DNA of 64,000 nucleotides from Planctomycetia bacterium (GTDB lineage Bacteria > Planctomycetota > Brocadiia > Brocadiales > Brocadiaceae), in the NCBI GenBank assembly GCA_015075005.1, contig JABTVC010000001.1, forward strand, positions 1,569,128 to 1,633,127. Direction: 5' to 3'. Numbering within the stretch: position 1 is the stretch's first letter; the number at the start of each line of letters is the position of its first letter. The notes below the pieces were generated by a model. It was not told the DNA's origin and did not search any database. It saw only the letters and a list, made by a program, of their open reading frames with translations. Position numbers and translations under genes: made by a program. Below, in pieces: positions 8,592 through 19,374 of the stretch.

Positions 8592-10229
8592 ATGTCGGCA
8601 AAAAAGATTATTTTTGATCACGATGCACTGGAAACCATTAAACTTGGCGTAAGGCAATTGTCGGACGCTGTAAAGGTTACTCTAGGACCACGAGGGCGCA
8701 ATGTTATTATACAAAAAAGCTTTGGTTCGCCAACCATCACGAAAGATGGAGTTACCGTTGCAAAGGAGATTGAGCTTTCTGACCATATGCAAAACATTGG
8801 CGCACAAATGGTAAAATCTGTCGCATCGAAAACTAGCGATGTTGCCGGTGACGGCACAACAACTGCTACCGTGCTTGCGGAAGCAATATTTTTTGAAGGA
8901 TTAAAAAATGTAACAGCCGGTGCAAATGCAATGGCGCTCAAGCGTGGTGTTGATAAAGCGGTTGAAGCGGTAGTAAAAAAGTTGAAGGAAATGAGTATTC
9001 CTGCGAAGGGGCGAAAGGAAATTGAACAGGTCGCTACCGTTGCTTCAAATTATGATAATGAAATCGGAAAGATCATCGCCGATGCCATGGAGAAGGTTGG
9101 AAAAGACGGGGTTATAACGGTGGAAGAAGGCAAAAGCCTGCAAACCGATGCGAAATGGATTGAAGGCCTGCAGTTTGATAAAGGGTATCTGTCACCCTAT
9201 TTTGTTACGAACCCAAATACCATGCAATGCGTATTGGATGATCCATATATTTTAATTCATGAGAAAAAAATTACTACAGCAAAGGTATTGGTCCCTATAT
9301 TAGAAAAGGTGTCTCAAACAGGAAGTCCTCTTTTGATTATCGCGGAAGAAATAGAAGGCGAGGCATTGACCCTCCTGGTCGTAAATAAGCTGCGCGGGGC
9401 TTTAAAATGCACTGCTGTAAAGGCGCCTGGATTTGGAGACAAGCGCAAGGCTATGCTGGAAGATATTGCTATCCTTACCGGTGGACAGGCGGTCTTTGAG
9501 GATCTTGGCATTAATATGGAATCTATCCAACTGAAAGACCTTGGTCGTGCGAAGAAAGTTGAAATTGATAAAGAAAACACAATCATCATTGAAGGGGCAG
9601 GTGACAGTAAAAAGATTAAGGCCCGCATTGAACAGATCAAAAAGGAGATTTCAATAACCACCTCAGATTATGACCGGGAAAAGCTCCAGGAAAGACTGGC
9701 GAAGATGGCTGGCGGCGTGGTACAGATTAATGTAGGAGCCGCAACCGAGAGCGAGATGAAGGAAAAGAAGGCACGCGTGGAAGACGCCCTCCACGCAACA
9801 CGTGCCGCTGTTGAAGAAGGTACTCTTCCCGGCGGCGGTGTATCACTTTTAAGATGTCTTCCGACTTTGGATGCACTTAAACTTAAAGGAGACGAGGCCG
9901 TAGGTGCTGATATTGTCCGCAGGGCATTAAGGGCACCTTTAAGGCAGATCGCTATTAATGCGGGAGTAAATGCCGCTATTGTTTTACAAAAAGTGGAAAG
10001 CGCAAAAGGAAATGAAGGTTATGATGCCAGTGCAGACCGATATTGTGATATGGTCAGTGAAGGAGTTATTGACCCAACGAAGGTAGTTAGAACGGCATTG
10101 CAAAATGCTGCCAGCATATCTACGTTACTCCTCACAACAAATGCCCTTGTAGGAAAGATACCAGAAAAGAAGAAGATGCCTCCCATGCCACCAGGCGGTG
10201 GATACGGTGGATACGGAGATATGTATTAA
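8592..10229 (+). CDS. groL: Chaperonin GroEL (Hsp60)
   Basis: GroEL forms the 14-mer folding chamber and hydrolyses ATP. The 545-aa protein has the ATP-binding [19 protein letters not shown] and [15 protein letters not shown] motifs, the apical domain, and the C-terminal equatorial signature [22 protein letters not shown]. The start at 8592 (MSAKKI) is chosen over an ATG at 8565 because GGAGGA precedes it. The tail is [16 protein letters not shown] rather than the usual GGM repeats, which may change chamber-interior chemistry. No groES is adjacent, so this may be one of several GroEL paralogues with the co-chaperonin elsewhere. A strong terminator follows. Confidence 0.95.
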   Translation: MSAKKIIFDHDALETIKLGVRQLSDAVKVTLGPRGRNVIIQKSFGSPTITKDGVTVAKEIELSDHMQNIGAQMVKSVASKTSDVAGDGTTTATVLAEAIFFEGLKNVTAGANAMALKRGVDKAVEAVVKKLKEMSIPAKGRKEIEQVATVASNYDNEIGKIIADAMEKVGKDGVITVEEGKSLQTDAKWIEGLQFDKGYLSPYFVTNPNTMQCVLDDPYILIHEKKITTAKVLVPILEKVSQTGSPLLIIAEEIEGEALTLLVVNKLRGALKCTAVKAPGFGDKRKAMLEDIAILTGGQAVFEDLGINMESIQLKDLGRAKKVEIDKENTIIIEGAGDSKKIKARIEQIKKEISITTSDYDREKLQERLAKMAGGVVQINVGAATESEMKEKKARVEDALHATRAAVEEGTLPGGGVSLLRCLPTLDALKLKGDEAVGADIVRRALRAPLRQIAINAGVNAAIVLQKVESAKGNEGYDASADRYCDMVSEGVIDPTKVVRTALQNAASISTLLLTTNALVGKIPEKKKMPPMPPGGGYGGYGDMY

Positions 10230-10250
10230 ACTCAAACTGGAAGCCCCTCT

Positions 10251-10286
10251 AAAAAAAGACCCCGCTCATGAGCGGGGTCTTTTTTT
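10251..10286. terminator. Bidirectional intrinsic terminator after groEL
   Basis: A perfect 36-bp palindrome comprises an A7 tract, a GC-rich stem (GACCCCGCTCA / TGAGCGGGGTC) and a T7 tract. It isolates groEL from hsp20. Confidence 0.93.
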
Positions 10287-10376
10287 GCTGTTTTGTTTCA
10301 TAGAAAGAGCCTGCAACACAGGTAAGACGTTTTCATAGTAATGAGTATGCAAAAGATCATATTATCTGTAAACCTC

Positions 10377-10405
10377 TTGCACTTGAAAATAAAAGTTGTT
10401 ATATT
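10377..10405 (+). promoter_or_regulatory. Putative sigma-70 promoter for hsp20-lon
   Basis: TTGCAC (10377-10382), a 17-nt spacer and TATATT (10400-10405) lie 43 nt upstream of the hsp20 start and directly after the groEL terminator. No heat-shock operator was recognised around it. Confidence 0.55.
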
Positions 10406-10447
10406 GTCTTTGTTTTCATACTAAACACTTAGGCGAACATTTATAAA

Positions 10448-10903
10448 ATGACGATGAACTATAATAGCATTCATTACAAAACTGATGCAGAGCAGAATAA
10501 ACTAGAGAAACTCTTTGCAGAATTTTTTACCTTTAACAAAAATATTCCTACCCATTCATCAACTCCATGGCAACCGCCCACCGACGTCTATGAGACTCCT
10601 GATGATGTGGTAGTAAAGATGTCTATACCGGGTACGAAATCAGAGGATATTCGTGTTTCCTTTTCAGGAGAAGTCCTTACCATCAGTGGATTCACAACCG
10701 ATGCCTCACCACATGAGAAGATATGCTTTTATCAAGTAGAAATCCGTTATGGATACTTTGAAAGGAGCATCTTTATCCCCAAATCCATTGACAAGGGAAA
10801 TATACAAGCCACTTACAAAGATGGATTTCTCCAGATTATTTTACCTAAGGCACAGCAACAGTCATCTCAAAAACTTTCAATAAAAATTAACTTTCATCAA
10901 TAA
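10448..10903 (+). CDS. Hsp20/alpha-crystallin family small heat-shock protein
   Basis: The 151-aa protein has the alpha-crystallin domain of ATP-independent holdase chaperones: PPTDVYETPDDVVVKMSIPG near residue 45, a beta-sandwich core with GYFERSIFIPKSID, and TYKDGFLQIILPKA near the C-terminus. A short N-terminal arm precedes it. Two in-frame ATGs (10448, 10454) lie close together with no clear SD, so the exact start is open. lon follows 37 nt downstream with no terminator between them, so the pair is probably one heat-shock operon that hands unfolded proteins to a chaperone or a protease. Confidence 0.92.
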   Translation: MTMNYNSIHYKTDAEQNKLEKLFAEFFTFNKNIPTHSSTPWQPPTDVYETPDDVVVKMSIPGTKSEDIRVSFSGEVLTISGFTTDASPHEKICFYQVEIRYGYFERSIFIPKSIDKGNIQATYKDGFLQIILPKAQQQSSQKLSIKINFHQ

Positions 10904-10940
10904 GGTCATAGGAATCAATTCTTGAAGGGTGTGAGATTAT

Positions 10941-13382
10941 ATGGCAAACAAGGAAGGCAATGACCCATCAGAAGCTAAAATCACGTTACACCAGAAACCT
11001 GATACAGAAGACAGGGATAAGGCCGAAAAACTCAAGGTGCCAAAGGGGATGCCTGTCCTTCCTGTTAAAGATACTGTAGTTTTTCCCAATATGATGGCTG
11101 CCTTAAGCGTGGTTACTGAAAGAGACATTAATCTCTTAAACCATGTTTTGGCAGCGAACCGCTTCCTGGCACTCGTGGCACAGAAAGACAAAGATCTCAA
11201 AGCTGTAAAACAATCGGATATGTATGATTATGGCACAGCCGCCGTTGTGCTTCAGATGCTTCGCATGCCGGATAATTCTGCAAAAATGCTGGTACAAGGC
11301 GTTAGCAGGATCAGGATAGATGAATACATCCATACTGAGCCGTATTTTAAGGCCAAGGTGACTGTCCTCGAAGATATTGTTGAGAATGATGTTGAAACCG
11401 AGGCCTTGTCAAGAAATGCTGCAGATCAGTTTATTCGTATGATATCCATGGCGCCATCCTTACCTGAAGAATTAAAAATCGCGATTGTCAACATTGATGG
11501 CCCAAGCCGTTTGGCGGATATGATTGCATCTCACCTGAATATCGGTATACCGGAAAAACAAAAAGTGCTCGAGGCTATTAATGTTAAGGATCGGTTACAG
11601 AAGGTGACTACATTTATTAATAGTGAAATGGAAGTATTGGAAATGGCAACAAAGATACAGTCGCAGGTAAAGAACGAGATGGAAAAGGGGCAAAGGGAAT
11701 ATTATCTGCGACAACAGCTTAAGGCGATCCAGGAAGAATTGGGCGAGGGAGATGAGCGTGCCATTGAAACTAAAGAACTGACCACGAAGATCGAAGAGGC
11801 AAAAATGCCTCAGGAAGCAAAAAAAGAGGCTGAGCGGGAATTAGTCCGACTTGCCAAAATGCCTCCCTCATCCGCAGAATATACCGTTTCCAGAACGTAC
11901 CTTGATTTACTGGTCGCCCTTCCATGGTCGGTTACCACAACAGATAATCTGGACATTTCGGCGGCCCGTAAAGTGCTGGATGAAGACCATTATGACCTGG
12001 AAAAGGTCAAAGAAAGGATTTTGGAATACCTCGCAGTTCGAAAATTAAAACAGGACATGAAAGGTCCTATTCTGTGTTTTGTAGGCCCACCCGGCACGGG
12101 AAAGACTTCGGTGGGAATGTCAATTGCGCGTGCCATTGGCAGGAAATTCTTCCGTATGTCACTCGGTGGAGTGCGGGACGAAGCAGAGATTAGAGGTCAT
12201 CGGCGTACCTATATTGGTGCATTACCAGGACGCATTATTCAAGGCCTGCGAAAGGCAGGCTCCAACAATCCTGTATTTATGTTGGATGAGATTGATAAAC
12301 TGGGCGCTGATTTCCGCGGAGACCCTTCGGCAGCGCTGCTCGAGGTTTTAGATCCGGAACAAAACCATGCATTTTCAGATCATTATCTGGATGTCTCTTT
12401 CGACCTGTCGAATGTCATGTTTATTACAACAGCAAATCTATTAGATCCTATTCCACCAGCACTTAAAGACCGGATGGAAGTGCTGGAACTTCCCGGATAT
12501 ACAGCTGAAGAAAAGGTATTCATCGCGAAACAGTTTACGATACCGAAGCAATTAAAGGAACACGGATTGACGGTAGAACAACTTCCCATCACGGATGATG
12601 TCATCAAGGCCATCATCCACGACTATACCCGTGAGGCAGGGATCAGAAATTTGAAGCGTGAAATTGCTACTCTTTGCAGAAAGGCCGCCAAAGACATTGC
12701 CTCCGGCGAAAAAAAATCTATCCTTGTAACAGCCGATATGCTGCACCTTTTGTTAGGCCCCGTCAAGTTTTTCTCAGAAGTTGCAGATCGTACCTCCGAG
12801 GCAGGCGTAGCAACGGGTCTTGCCTGGACACAGGCCGGCGGAGACATCCTCTTTATTGAAGCTACTTCTATGCCTGGTACGGGAAAACTCTTGCTGACGG
12901 GACAGCTGGGTGACGTCATGAAAGAATCGGCCCAGGCTGCGATGAGTTATATTCGCACCAAATTAAAAAAACTAGGCATTACCTTCAAGGATTTTAATAA
13001 ATACGATTTTCATATCCACATTCCCGCAGGCGCTATCCCCAAGGATGGACCTTCTGCGGGTGTAACGATGGCTATGGCATTAATATCCCTTTTAAAAGAA
13101 ACACCCATTCTTTCTTACGTTGCCATGACGGGAGAGATTACCCTGCGCGGGCGTGTTCTACCGGTAGGTGGCATAAAAGAAAAGATACTTGCAGCCAAGC
13201 GGTCAGGGATCACTACCGTTATCCTGCCAAAACGAAATGAAAAAGACCTGGTCGAAGTACCTGAAAATGCCAAGAAAGAAATGAACTTCGTGTTTGTCGA
13301 GAAGGTAGATGAGATGTTGCCGGTTGTCTTCGGGACAAAAGAGCCACCAGTGAAAAAGAAAAGGGTTTTTAGCAAGGCCTAG
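10941..13382 (+). CDS. lon: ATP-dependent protease Lon
   Basis: Lon is a cytoplasmic AAA+ serine protease for damaged and regulatory proteins. The 813-aa product has the N-terminal substrate-binding LAN domain ([15 protein letters not shown] type, about 35), a coiled coil, the AAA+ module with Walker [10 protein letters not shown] and Walker [11 protein letters not shown], and the C-terminal protease domain with the catalytic Ser in [11 protein letters not shown] and the Lys in [14 protein letters not shown]. All key residues are present and the length is normal. Its start is preceded by a G-rich SD (AAGGGTGTGAG). It sits directly after hsp20. Confidence 0.96.
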   Translation: MANKEGNDPSEAKITLHQKPDTEDRDKAEKLKVPKGMPVLPVKDTVVFPNMMAALSVVTERDINLLNHVLAANRFLALVAQKDKDLKAVKQSDMYDYGTAAVVLQMLRMPDNSAKMLVQGVSRIRIDEYIHTEPYFKAKVTVLEDIVENDVETEALSRNAADQFIRMISMAPSLPEELKIAIVNIDGPSRLADMIASHLNIGIPEKQKVLEAINVKDRLQKVTTFINSEMEVLEMATKIQSQVKNEMEKGQREYYLRQQLKAIQEELGEGDERAIETKELTTKIEEAKMPQEAKKEAERELVRLAKMPPSSAEYTVSRTYLDLLVALPWSVTTTDNLDISAARKVLDEDHYDLEKVKERILEYLAVRKLKQDMKGPILCFVGPPGTGKTSVGMSIARAIGRKFFRMSLGGVRDEAEIRGHRRTYIGALPGRIIQGLRKAGSNNPVFMLDEIDKLGADFRGDPSAALLEVLDPEQNHAFSDHYLDVSFDLSNVMFITTANLLDPIPPALKDRMEVLELPGYTAEEKVFIAKQFTIPKQLKEHGLTVEQLPITDDVIKAIIHDYTREAGIRNLKREIATLCRKAAKDIASGEKKSILVTADMLHLLLGPVKFFSEVADRTSEAGVATGLAWTQAGGDILFIEATSMPGTGKLLLTGQLGDVMKESAQAAMSYIRTKLKKLGITFKDFNKYDFHIHIPAGAIPKDGPSAGVTMAMALISLLKETPILSYVAMTGEITLRGRVLPVGGIKEKILAAKRSGITTVILPKRNEKDLVEVPENAKKEMNFVFVEKVDEMLPVVFGTKEPPVKKKRVFSKA

Positions 13383-13469
13383 CATGATAGTTCATACCAC
13401 CAGGCACAAAATAGTTGCTGTAAAACTTGGTTTTTTAATCTATCTGGATTGGGATTGGGAGACACACCT

Positions 13470-14516
13470 GTGTTAAAAATAGGAATCATTGGCGCAACAG
13501 CCTATACCAGTCTTGAGCTCATAAAAATCCTCCTCCATCATCCAGAGGTAAAGATTACCTATCTCGGTGTGCGACGAACTGATCGTCCCAAAATATCAGA
13601 CATATTTCCTGCCTTAAAGAACCTGTTCGATTTGACATGTGAGACCATTGAACAGAAAGAAGTCCCTCAAAATATTGACCTTGCTTTTATTACCTTACCG
13701 CCAACCATCTCCATGCACTATGTCCCTCTGTTTACACAAAAAGGCATCAAGGTTATAGACTTTAGCGCCGATTACCGTTTTCGCGACAAATCACTTTATG
13801 AAAAATGGTACAAGGCACAACACACGGACAGTAGGGGAATAGAAACAGCCGTGTATGGCCTTCCGGAGCTTTTCAGAGAGGAAATCAAAAAGACTGATCT
13901 GGTGGCTAATCCAGGCTGTTATACCACTGCAACGATATTGGCCTTAGCCCCTTTACTCATGAAAGGGATCGTCTTTGCAGAAGATATTATTGTAGATGCA
14001 AAATCGGGTGTATCAGGACGTGGGCGTGAGCCAAAAGAAGACACCCACTATTGCGAATGCAATGAGAACATCGAGGCGTATAGTGTTGGAGGACACCGCC
14101 ACAGCCCGGAGATCGAACATATCCTGTCCATGAAGACCAACCAGAAGGTATCGATCCAATTTGTTCCTCATCTTGTTCCCATGAATCGAGGCATCCTGTG
14201 TACCATCTATATTAAGCCGAAGCGTGGGATTAACGTAGGGTCGAATGGCCATTCGACAGTAAGTGATCACGAGGTAAACAAACTCTACAAAGAATTTTAT
14301 TGTAACGAACCATTTATTCGCATCAAAGAGGGTAGCGAAACACCAAAGACAAAGGACGTAATCTACACCAACTTTTGCGATATATTTACGAAGGTCAACG
14401 AAAATCGCATCGTCATCCTCTCCGCCATCGACAATCTCATCAAAGGCGCCTCTGGCCAGGCAGTACAAAACATGAACGTAATGTGTGGATTTAATGAAGG
14501 AATGGGGTTGTTATAA
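13470..14516 (+). CDS. argC: N-acetyl-gamma-glutamyl-phosphate reductase
   Basis: ArgC reduces N-acetylglutamyl phosphate to the semialdehyde with NADPH, the third step of arginine synthesis. The product has the Rossmann start LKIGIIGATAYTSLELIKIL, the catalytic cysteine in NPGCYTTATILALAPL, the KSGVSGRGR loop and the C-terminal NLIKGASGQAVQNMN signature. The GTG at 13470, with GGGAG about 8 nt upstream, gives 348 aa and the normal N-terminus; a TTG at 13449 would add 7 residues. It is the only arginine gene visible here. It is convergent with the GlpX-TPR gene, and no clear terminator lies in the 34-bp gap. Confidence 0.94.
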   Translation: MLKIGIIGATAYTSLELIKILLHHPEVKITYLGVRRTDRPKISDIFPALKNLFDLTCETIEQKEVPQNIDLAFITLPPTISMHYVPLFTQKGIKVIDFSADYRFRDKSLYEKWYKAQHTDSRGIETAVYGLPELFREEIKKTDLVANPGCYTTATILALAPLLMKGIVFAEDIIVDAKSGVSGRGREPKEDTHYCECNENIEAYSVGGHRHSPEIEHILSMKTNQKVSIQFVPHLVPMNRGILCTIYIKPKRGINVGSNGHSTVSDHEVNKLYKEFYCNEPFIRIKEGSETPKTKDVIYTNFCDIFTKVNENRIVILSAIDNLIKGASGQAVQNMNVMCGFNEGMGLL

Positions 14517-14550
14517 GCAAAGCTCTTTCTTCCCACTTTCACAGAGAAGG

Positions 14551-17178
14551 TCACATGCCGACCGCTATCGTTTGCAACTCTCTCTTTAAACACTCGGCCC
14601 TTTCCTTAGCCTGTTCTATTCTGACCGAAACCAACCCGCGTATAGAACCAAATAATTTTGCTGATTGCTGCTCATCTATGATGCGTGTATAGGCATCTAC
14701 AGCTTTTTTGTAATATTCCCCCAGCTCTTTCTCATAGAGTAAGGCTAATTCTTCATAGAGATTGCCAATACGATATTGGGCATTAACCGGTGTTATTCCC
14801 TCAAACTTCTCTATGATCTCATGAAATTTCGTAAAAGCCTTTTCATAATAGATCTCTACACCTTCGTCGTCACCGACATCATAAAGCGCCAGACCCACAT
14901 AATGATATGCCTCTGCCATTGCGTAAGAATGTTCTTGTGCCTCTCTCAGGGATCCTTCCTTAAGTTCTTCCAGCATATTTTTATATCTTTTTTCCATTAC
15001 CTCACCAAGGCTAATACTTAGCGGGATATCAGCATCTTCCAATTCATTTTGACTTTCTACGATAACCGACGGGAGAAGTAATTTTGCCAGACCTTCCAAA
15101 CACAATCCCTTTACACGATAGAGTTCACTCACAGAATCAAATTTTTTATATTCTCTCTTGTAACTGAGAATACAACCTATTTCATCTTTCATCATTTTGA
15201 ATTCATTATGTAAGAAGAAAGAGAGTTCTTCGTCATTTGCGTTGTTCAACTTCTTATGTAATCGTAATAATTTAACGAGAATGGCTAATTTGTACGAAGG
15301 CTTTTTCCCGTGTAATACAGTTCTTCTTAAGAAGATAAGCCATGGTTCTCTACATGAGGATTTTACCTGTCCCTCATTACCACAAAATACTTCTAATGCG
15401 ATTCCTAATTTATATTTTTCCAAATTTCCTGACTCTTGATAATTAAGTTCTTTGTATATGTTGTCAATCAGATTAAAATATTCTTCCAGCATATCTTTCA
15501 TCTGAATAGAATTCACTTTACGGTAGAGGCTTAACTGCGGGCTGTAATGCAATGCATCCCTATAGTATGCAAGAGCTGTTTCGTAGTTTCGGACATGGCA
15601 ATGCCTATCCCCAAGGTACTCAAAAAACCGCTTAATCATTATCTTGGATTTAAGCCAAACATCGTCTTTCCGCCCTAAATGGCATACCTTTTTAAAATGT
15701 TCTATTAAAATTTCTGGTATTTGGACAGGTTTATTCGTAAGGGCATCCAACCCCTCAATATATTCGTACAGGGCATCACACTTCTGCAGAAAATCCTCAT
15801 GAAGGTTTTCGCACGTCCTTGCTTTTTGTATGCATTCTTTTGCCTTTTGAAACATGCCAAATTCTGCATACGCCTCCCCCAATTGGACGATCAGATCCCT
15901 ATCTTCCCTGCCAGAAGATGCTGCCAGCTCTTTATATCGCTCTATACATTTACTAATAGCTGTCGTATATATAACAGGAACAACTTCAAGGTTATTGCCA
16001 GTGACACGAACTACATGTACTGTTACTTCTCCTGTTTCAGGTTCTAATTTTACGCCTGGAACTTCTCTCCCATCCGAGAACTTTATCCAAGGAGTCTTTA
16101 TAATGACGCTGGCCGTGAAAACTATATCTGTGCCTTCGGCCAAATCCTTTGAAGTCCAGACGGTATCCCATGCCCTTTCACCTTCCTTCTCTGTGCCTGG
16201 CCTTACAATTTTAAAATTCTTTAAAATATCTATTTCGTTCTTCTTAAAGAGATTCCAATTCTGTAATTTCCCCAACAACTTTTCATTCTGCACTACGTCA
16301 GCGGGTAATATTTTCAAGCTCATTTCTCCGCCTAAGCTTTCGATAATAATGGCGCTTAATATTGCTTCGGGAACCCCACCTACACCGGTGATGAGGTCGA
16401 CTTCGTTTCCCGCAACTGCAAGGGTTGGCGTAAGATCGTCATCCGTAACAGAAATTAGTTTGGCTCCAAGCTCTTTTACCGTCTTCATGAGTTTCTCATG
16501 CCGTGGCCTGTTTAGGACAACAATTTTCATCTTCCCGATTTCATCATGAATATTCGATGGAGAAATCTCCTTGCCTTTGGCTTTTAAAGTATGTTCTGCC
16601 ATAAATCTTAAATTTTTTGTAATACCATGGATCACATTAACACCGGCGCCTTTATACTTGTTGCCAACAATTGTCTTTACTCCATACATATCGGGAGAAT
16701 TAAATAACCCCCCTCTTTCACTGTATCCAACAGCAAAGATTGCCCCTCCCCCGCACTCCTTGTTGACAATACACCGGTCGTTTTCAAATGCGCTCGGCAC
16801 AATATCCGCTTCGCCTTCAATTCCTGTTGGAGTGCCAAATTTTTCCCCTATATACAACATGGGCATATATTTTCGTTCACCCTCTGCATTTACCACATAG
16901 GCATTCCACCAGTTGAAACTGTTATAGATATGCCTAAGCCGCCAGACAACCATATCTCGTATGCGGAATATGTTAAAACTTTCTCCATTTGTACTAAAGT
17001 AACGCAAAGACCGTGCTGCAACAACCCCAACAGGGTGTCTTAATTCGTTTCTGCTTACCAATTGAAGGCCTTCTCCGGAAACCTTCAAGTTGTACTCTTC
17101 GGGAATATATGCCTCGATAAGATAATGGTCATCCATCCTTTTGGAGTCAAAACTCGTATCATGTATAAACATAGTCAT
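14551..17178 (-). CDS. GlpX-like (class II FBPase) domain fused to TPR domain, altered active site
   Basis: Residues about 60-400 follow the class II fructose-1,6-bisphosphatase (GlpX) fold: AEGERKYMPMLYIGEKFGT matches the GEGExDEAPMLYIGE motif, GGLFNSPDMYGVKTIVG matches the LNAPDxYxxKxxVG motif, and LITGVGGVPEAILSAI matches the GxGGxPEGV motif. The central DPxEGT metal-site motif reads PSAFEND, so the aspartate ligand is replaced by Ser although the following Glu is kept. Residues about 420-875 are helical with TPR-like units (DLIVQLGEAYAEFGMFQKAK, YETALAYYRDALHYSP, YHYVGLALYDVGDDEGVEIY). A normal GlpX is about 330 aa. It may be a weak, altered or non-catalytic enzyme on a TPR scaffold. The domain call is fairly sure; the function is unknown. 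Confidence 0.75.
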   Translation of the reverse strand: MTMFIHDTSFDSKRMDDHYLIEAYIPEEYNLKVSGEGLQLVSRNELRHPVGVVAARSLRYFSTNGESFNIFRIRDMVVWRLRHIYNSFNWWNAYVVNAEGERKYMPMLYIGEKFGTPTGIEGEADIVPSAFENDRCIVNKECGGGAIFAVGYSERGGLFNSPDMYGVKTIVGNKYKGAGVNVIHGITKNLRFMAEHTLKAKGKEISPSNIHDEIGKMKIVVLNRPRHEKLMKTVKELGAKLISVTDDDLTPTLAVAGNEVDLITGVGGVPEAILSAIIIESLGGEMSLKILPADVVQNEKLLGKLQNWNLFKKNEIDILKNFKIVRPGTEKEGERAWDTVWTSKDLAEGTDIVFTASVIIKTPWIKFSDGREVPGVKLEPETGEVTVHVVRVTGNNLEVVPVIYTTAISKCIERYKELAASSGREDRDLIVQLGEAYAEFGMFQKAKECIQKARTCENLHEDFLQKCDALYEYIEGLDALTNKPVQIPEILIEHFKKVCHLGRKDDVWLKSKIMIKRFFEYLGDRHCHVRNYETALAYYRDALHYSPQLSLYRKVNSIQMKDMLEEYFNLIDNIYKELNYQESGNLEKYKLGIALEVFCGNEGQVKSSCREPWLIFLRRTVLHGKKPSYKLAILVKLLRLHKKLNNANDEELSFFLHNEFKMMKDEIGCILSYKREYKKFDSVSELYRVKGLCLEGLAKLLLPSVIVESQNELEDADIPLSISLGEVMEKRYKNMLEELKEGSLREAQEHSYAMAEAYHYVGLALYDVGDDEGVEIYYEKAFTKFHEIIEKFEGITPVNAQYRIGNLYEELALLYEKELGEYYKKAVDAYTRIIDEQQSAKLFGSIRGLVSVRIEQAKERAECLKRELQTIAVGM

Positions 17179-17284
17179 ATTGTTAATGTCTTTATATTAA
17201 ACTACTTTATAAGAGAGCACACCAAAACAACAAAAAATACAGATCCGGACGTTTTCCATTTTCACCGCCAGAGAACATTGCAAC

Positions 17285-18501
17285 CTATCTTTTTATTACT
17301 ATCCGCGCAAATCTGCGTTTTCCTACCTTGAGGACCATGTCATTTTTTAGCTCGATATTCAGAGTGGGATCGGTCACGGAATTATTATTTATGCTTACCC
17401 CACCCTGTTGTACCAATCGTCGCGCCTCACCGTTGGTAGCGGCAAATCCGCACAGCACGATAAGTCTGACAACCCATATCTTGCCATCGGTTAGCTCTCC
17501 ATCCGATATTTCAACATCAGGAATTTTATCGGGAAGTTCATGTTCCTTAAAAATGCGATCGAACTCCGCAGCGGCCGCCTCTGCATCCTTCTTGTCGTGA
17601 TAGCGTTGAACAATTGACTTGGCCAGAGATACCTTTGATGCACGCGGATGGATGTGAACATTAAGGAGATGGTTAATTTCTTTGATACTCAAGTCTGTTG
17701 CAAGTTCGAAATACTTGTGCATCAGATTGTCAGGGATAGACATAGCCTTCCCAAACATTTCAGTGGGAGTTTCAGTAACACCGATATAATTCCCCAGACT
17801 CTTGCTCATCTTCTTATTTCCATCAATTCCTTCAAGGAGTGGTGTAGTCAAAGCAACCTGTGGCTCAACACCTGCATCCCGCTGCATATCCCTTCCCACA
17901 AGCAGGCTGAATAACTGGTCGGTTCCGCCTAACTCTACATCACTTTTTACCATAATGGAATCGTAGCCCTGCATGAGGGGATAGATGAATTCGTGGACGC
18001 TAATGGGAATACCGGCACTGTAGCGCTTAGTAAAATCATCTCGTTCCATCATTCTGGCGACAGTCATCTTTGCGGCAAGTTGGATGACATCATGAAAGGT
18101 CATCTTTTTAAACCATTCGCTATTATACACAACCTCTGTCTTCTTCAAATCGAGAATTTTTCCCGCCTGCAAAAGATATGTCCCGGCATTTTCCCGTACT
18201 TTTTCGTACGTAATCATGGGGCGCGTTTTGTTGGCCCCCGAAGGATCTCCTACGGTAGCTGTATAATCTCCAATAATGAGAATTGCGGTATGGCCAAGTG
18301 ATTGGAAAGCAGCAATTTGTGGATAGGAATGGCATTTCCTATATGAATGTCTGGAGCTGTTGGATCAAGCCCTAATTTTACACGGAGTGGTTTATTCTCT
18401 TCGTATGATCTTTTCAGTTTCTTTGTCAATTCTTCTTTTGTAACAATGTCTACTGTTCCGCGCAGTATGACCTCTAGTTGTTCATCGACATCTTTAAACA
18501 T
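17285..18501 (-). CDS. tyrS: Tyrosyl-tRNA synthetase, interrupted by one frameshift
   Basis: TyrS charges tRNA-Tyr. The 5' part (18250-18501) gives DPTAPDIHIGNAIPIHKL with the HIGH-like motif. The remainder (17285 to about 18312) gives AAFQSLGHTAILIIGDYT, VGDPSGANKTRPM, the KMSKS loop (GNKKMSKSLGN) and a C-terminal S4 RNA-binding domain. The two parts are joined by a one-base deletion near 18307-18318; restoring one base yields a continuous 405-aa protein of normal length. No second stop or deletion is present. The gene is normally essential, so an error in the sequence is more likely than true inactivation, unless a second tyrosyl synthetase exists elsewhere. A good SD (CTGGAGGAAC) precedes the ATG. 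Confidence 0.85.
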
Positions 18502-18597
18502 AGTTCCTCCAGAAGTTCGTTTATTGTAACAATTTAGTTTTTTGAAGACCTATTTTATTGAAATTTTTCAAAAAGCTACATTGTTACCGTTTCTCAG

Positions 18598-19374
18598 TTA
18601 GAATATCGGAACCTTTCCTTTCAAATAATATTTAAAGTAGAGTAAAAAAACCAGGGTTAATGAATTGTGTAAGATATGTACAACGATAGATGCAATAAGA
18701 GTTTGCGTCTTCTCATATAAATAACCCAGGAGCATTCCGAGGATAAATATCTGTAAGAATGCAAACATGTCCATGTGTACTGCAGCAAAAAGGGCTGCTG
18801 TTACCGCAATGGCATATCGTCCACCAAAGGAATTTTTCAAAGCCGGCTGCAAAAATCCACGAAACATAATTTCTTCAATAATTGGGGCAACAATAACCCC
18901 GAAAAAAATCAAACTCGCCAGGATAAAGAGCGATTTTTCTTCCAGTACCCACCGAACGACATCTTGCATTTCCGGAGCTTGTCCGTAACAGCTGGAGATG
19001 AGATTAATGACAAAACCTGCAAGCATTATGAGGGGGAGTATGATTGCATATTGTTTGATGCCTTGTTTTATATTTCCCCGTAGATTTGCCAGAGACAAAC
19101 CTAAGGCAGTAATTGACTGCCGATATTCAACGCAGACAATGTAAAACACATAGGAGCAGATCAAAACATTTGTAAAAAGGGAAACAAATAAAATCATGCT
19201 CCGCTGTCCAATATTGTTTAGGATATTGAAACCGAGTATTATGGTAAGGAGTCGTACAATTACCGGCATCCCAACAAACATGAGGATCATGTATGCGAGG
19301 AAAACCTTTATCGTGTCCTTTATACTCCAGCGACAGTCCAGTGCAAATTTTGGCTTGATGTGAGCGCTATTCAC
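18598..19374 (-). CDS. CPBP (Abi/CAAX-like) intramembrane metalloprotease
   Basis: The 258-aa membrane protein has about seven hydrophobic segments. It carries the family's glutamate motif APIIEEIMFRGFLQ (EExxxR), the FAAVHMD histidine motif and the terminal VVHILHNSL (HxxxN) motif, all expected for an active CPBP glutamyl protease. Roles in the family range from prenyl-protein processing to bacteriocin immunity; nothing here identifies the substrate. Its ATG overlaps the end of the upstream yjbQ-like gene by 8 bases, so the two are translationally coupled. Confidence 0.88.
   Translation of the reverse strand: MNSAHIKPKFALDCRWSIKDTIKVFLAYMILMFVGMPVIVRLLTIILGFNILNNIGQRSMILFVSLFTNVLICSYVFYIVCVEYRQSITALGLSLANLRGNIKQGIKQYAIILPLIMLAGFVINLISSCYGQAPEMQDVVRWVLEEKSLFILASLIFFGVIVAPIIEEIMFRGFLQPALKNSFGGRYAIAVTAALFAAVHMDMFAFLQIFILGMLLGYLYEKTQTLIASIVVHILHNSLTLVFLLYFKYYLKGKVPIF

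Noticed and set aside
15854..16549. 231-codon plus-strand ORF
   Set aside because: It is antisense to the GlpX domain, which has clear family motifs; no SD or recognisable product.
18300..18320. Programmed frameshift in tyrS
   Set aside because: No slippery heptamer or downstream pseudoknot is evident, and programmed frameshifting in tyrS is not known to me.
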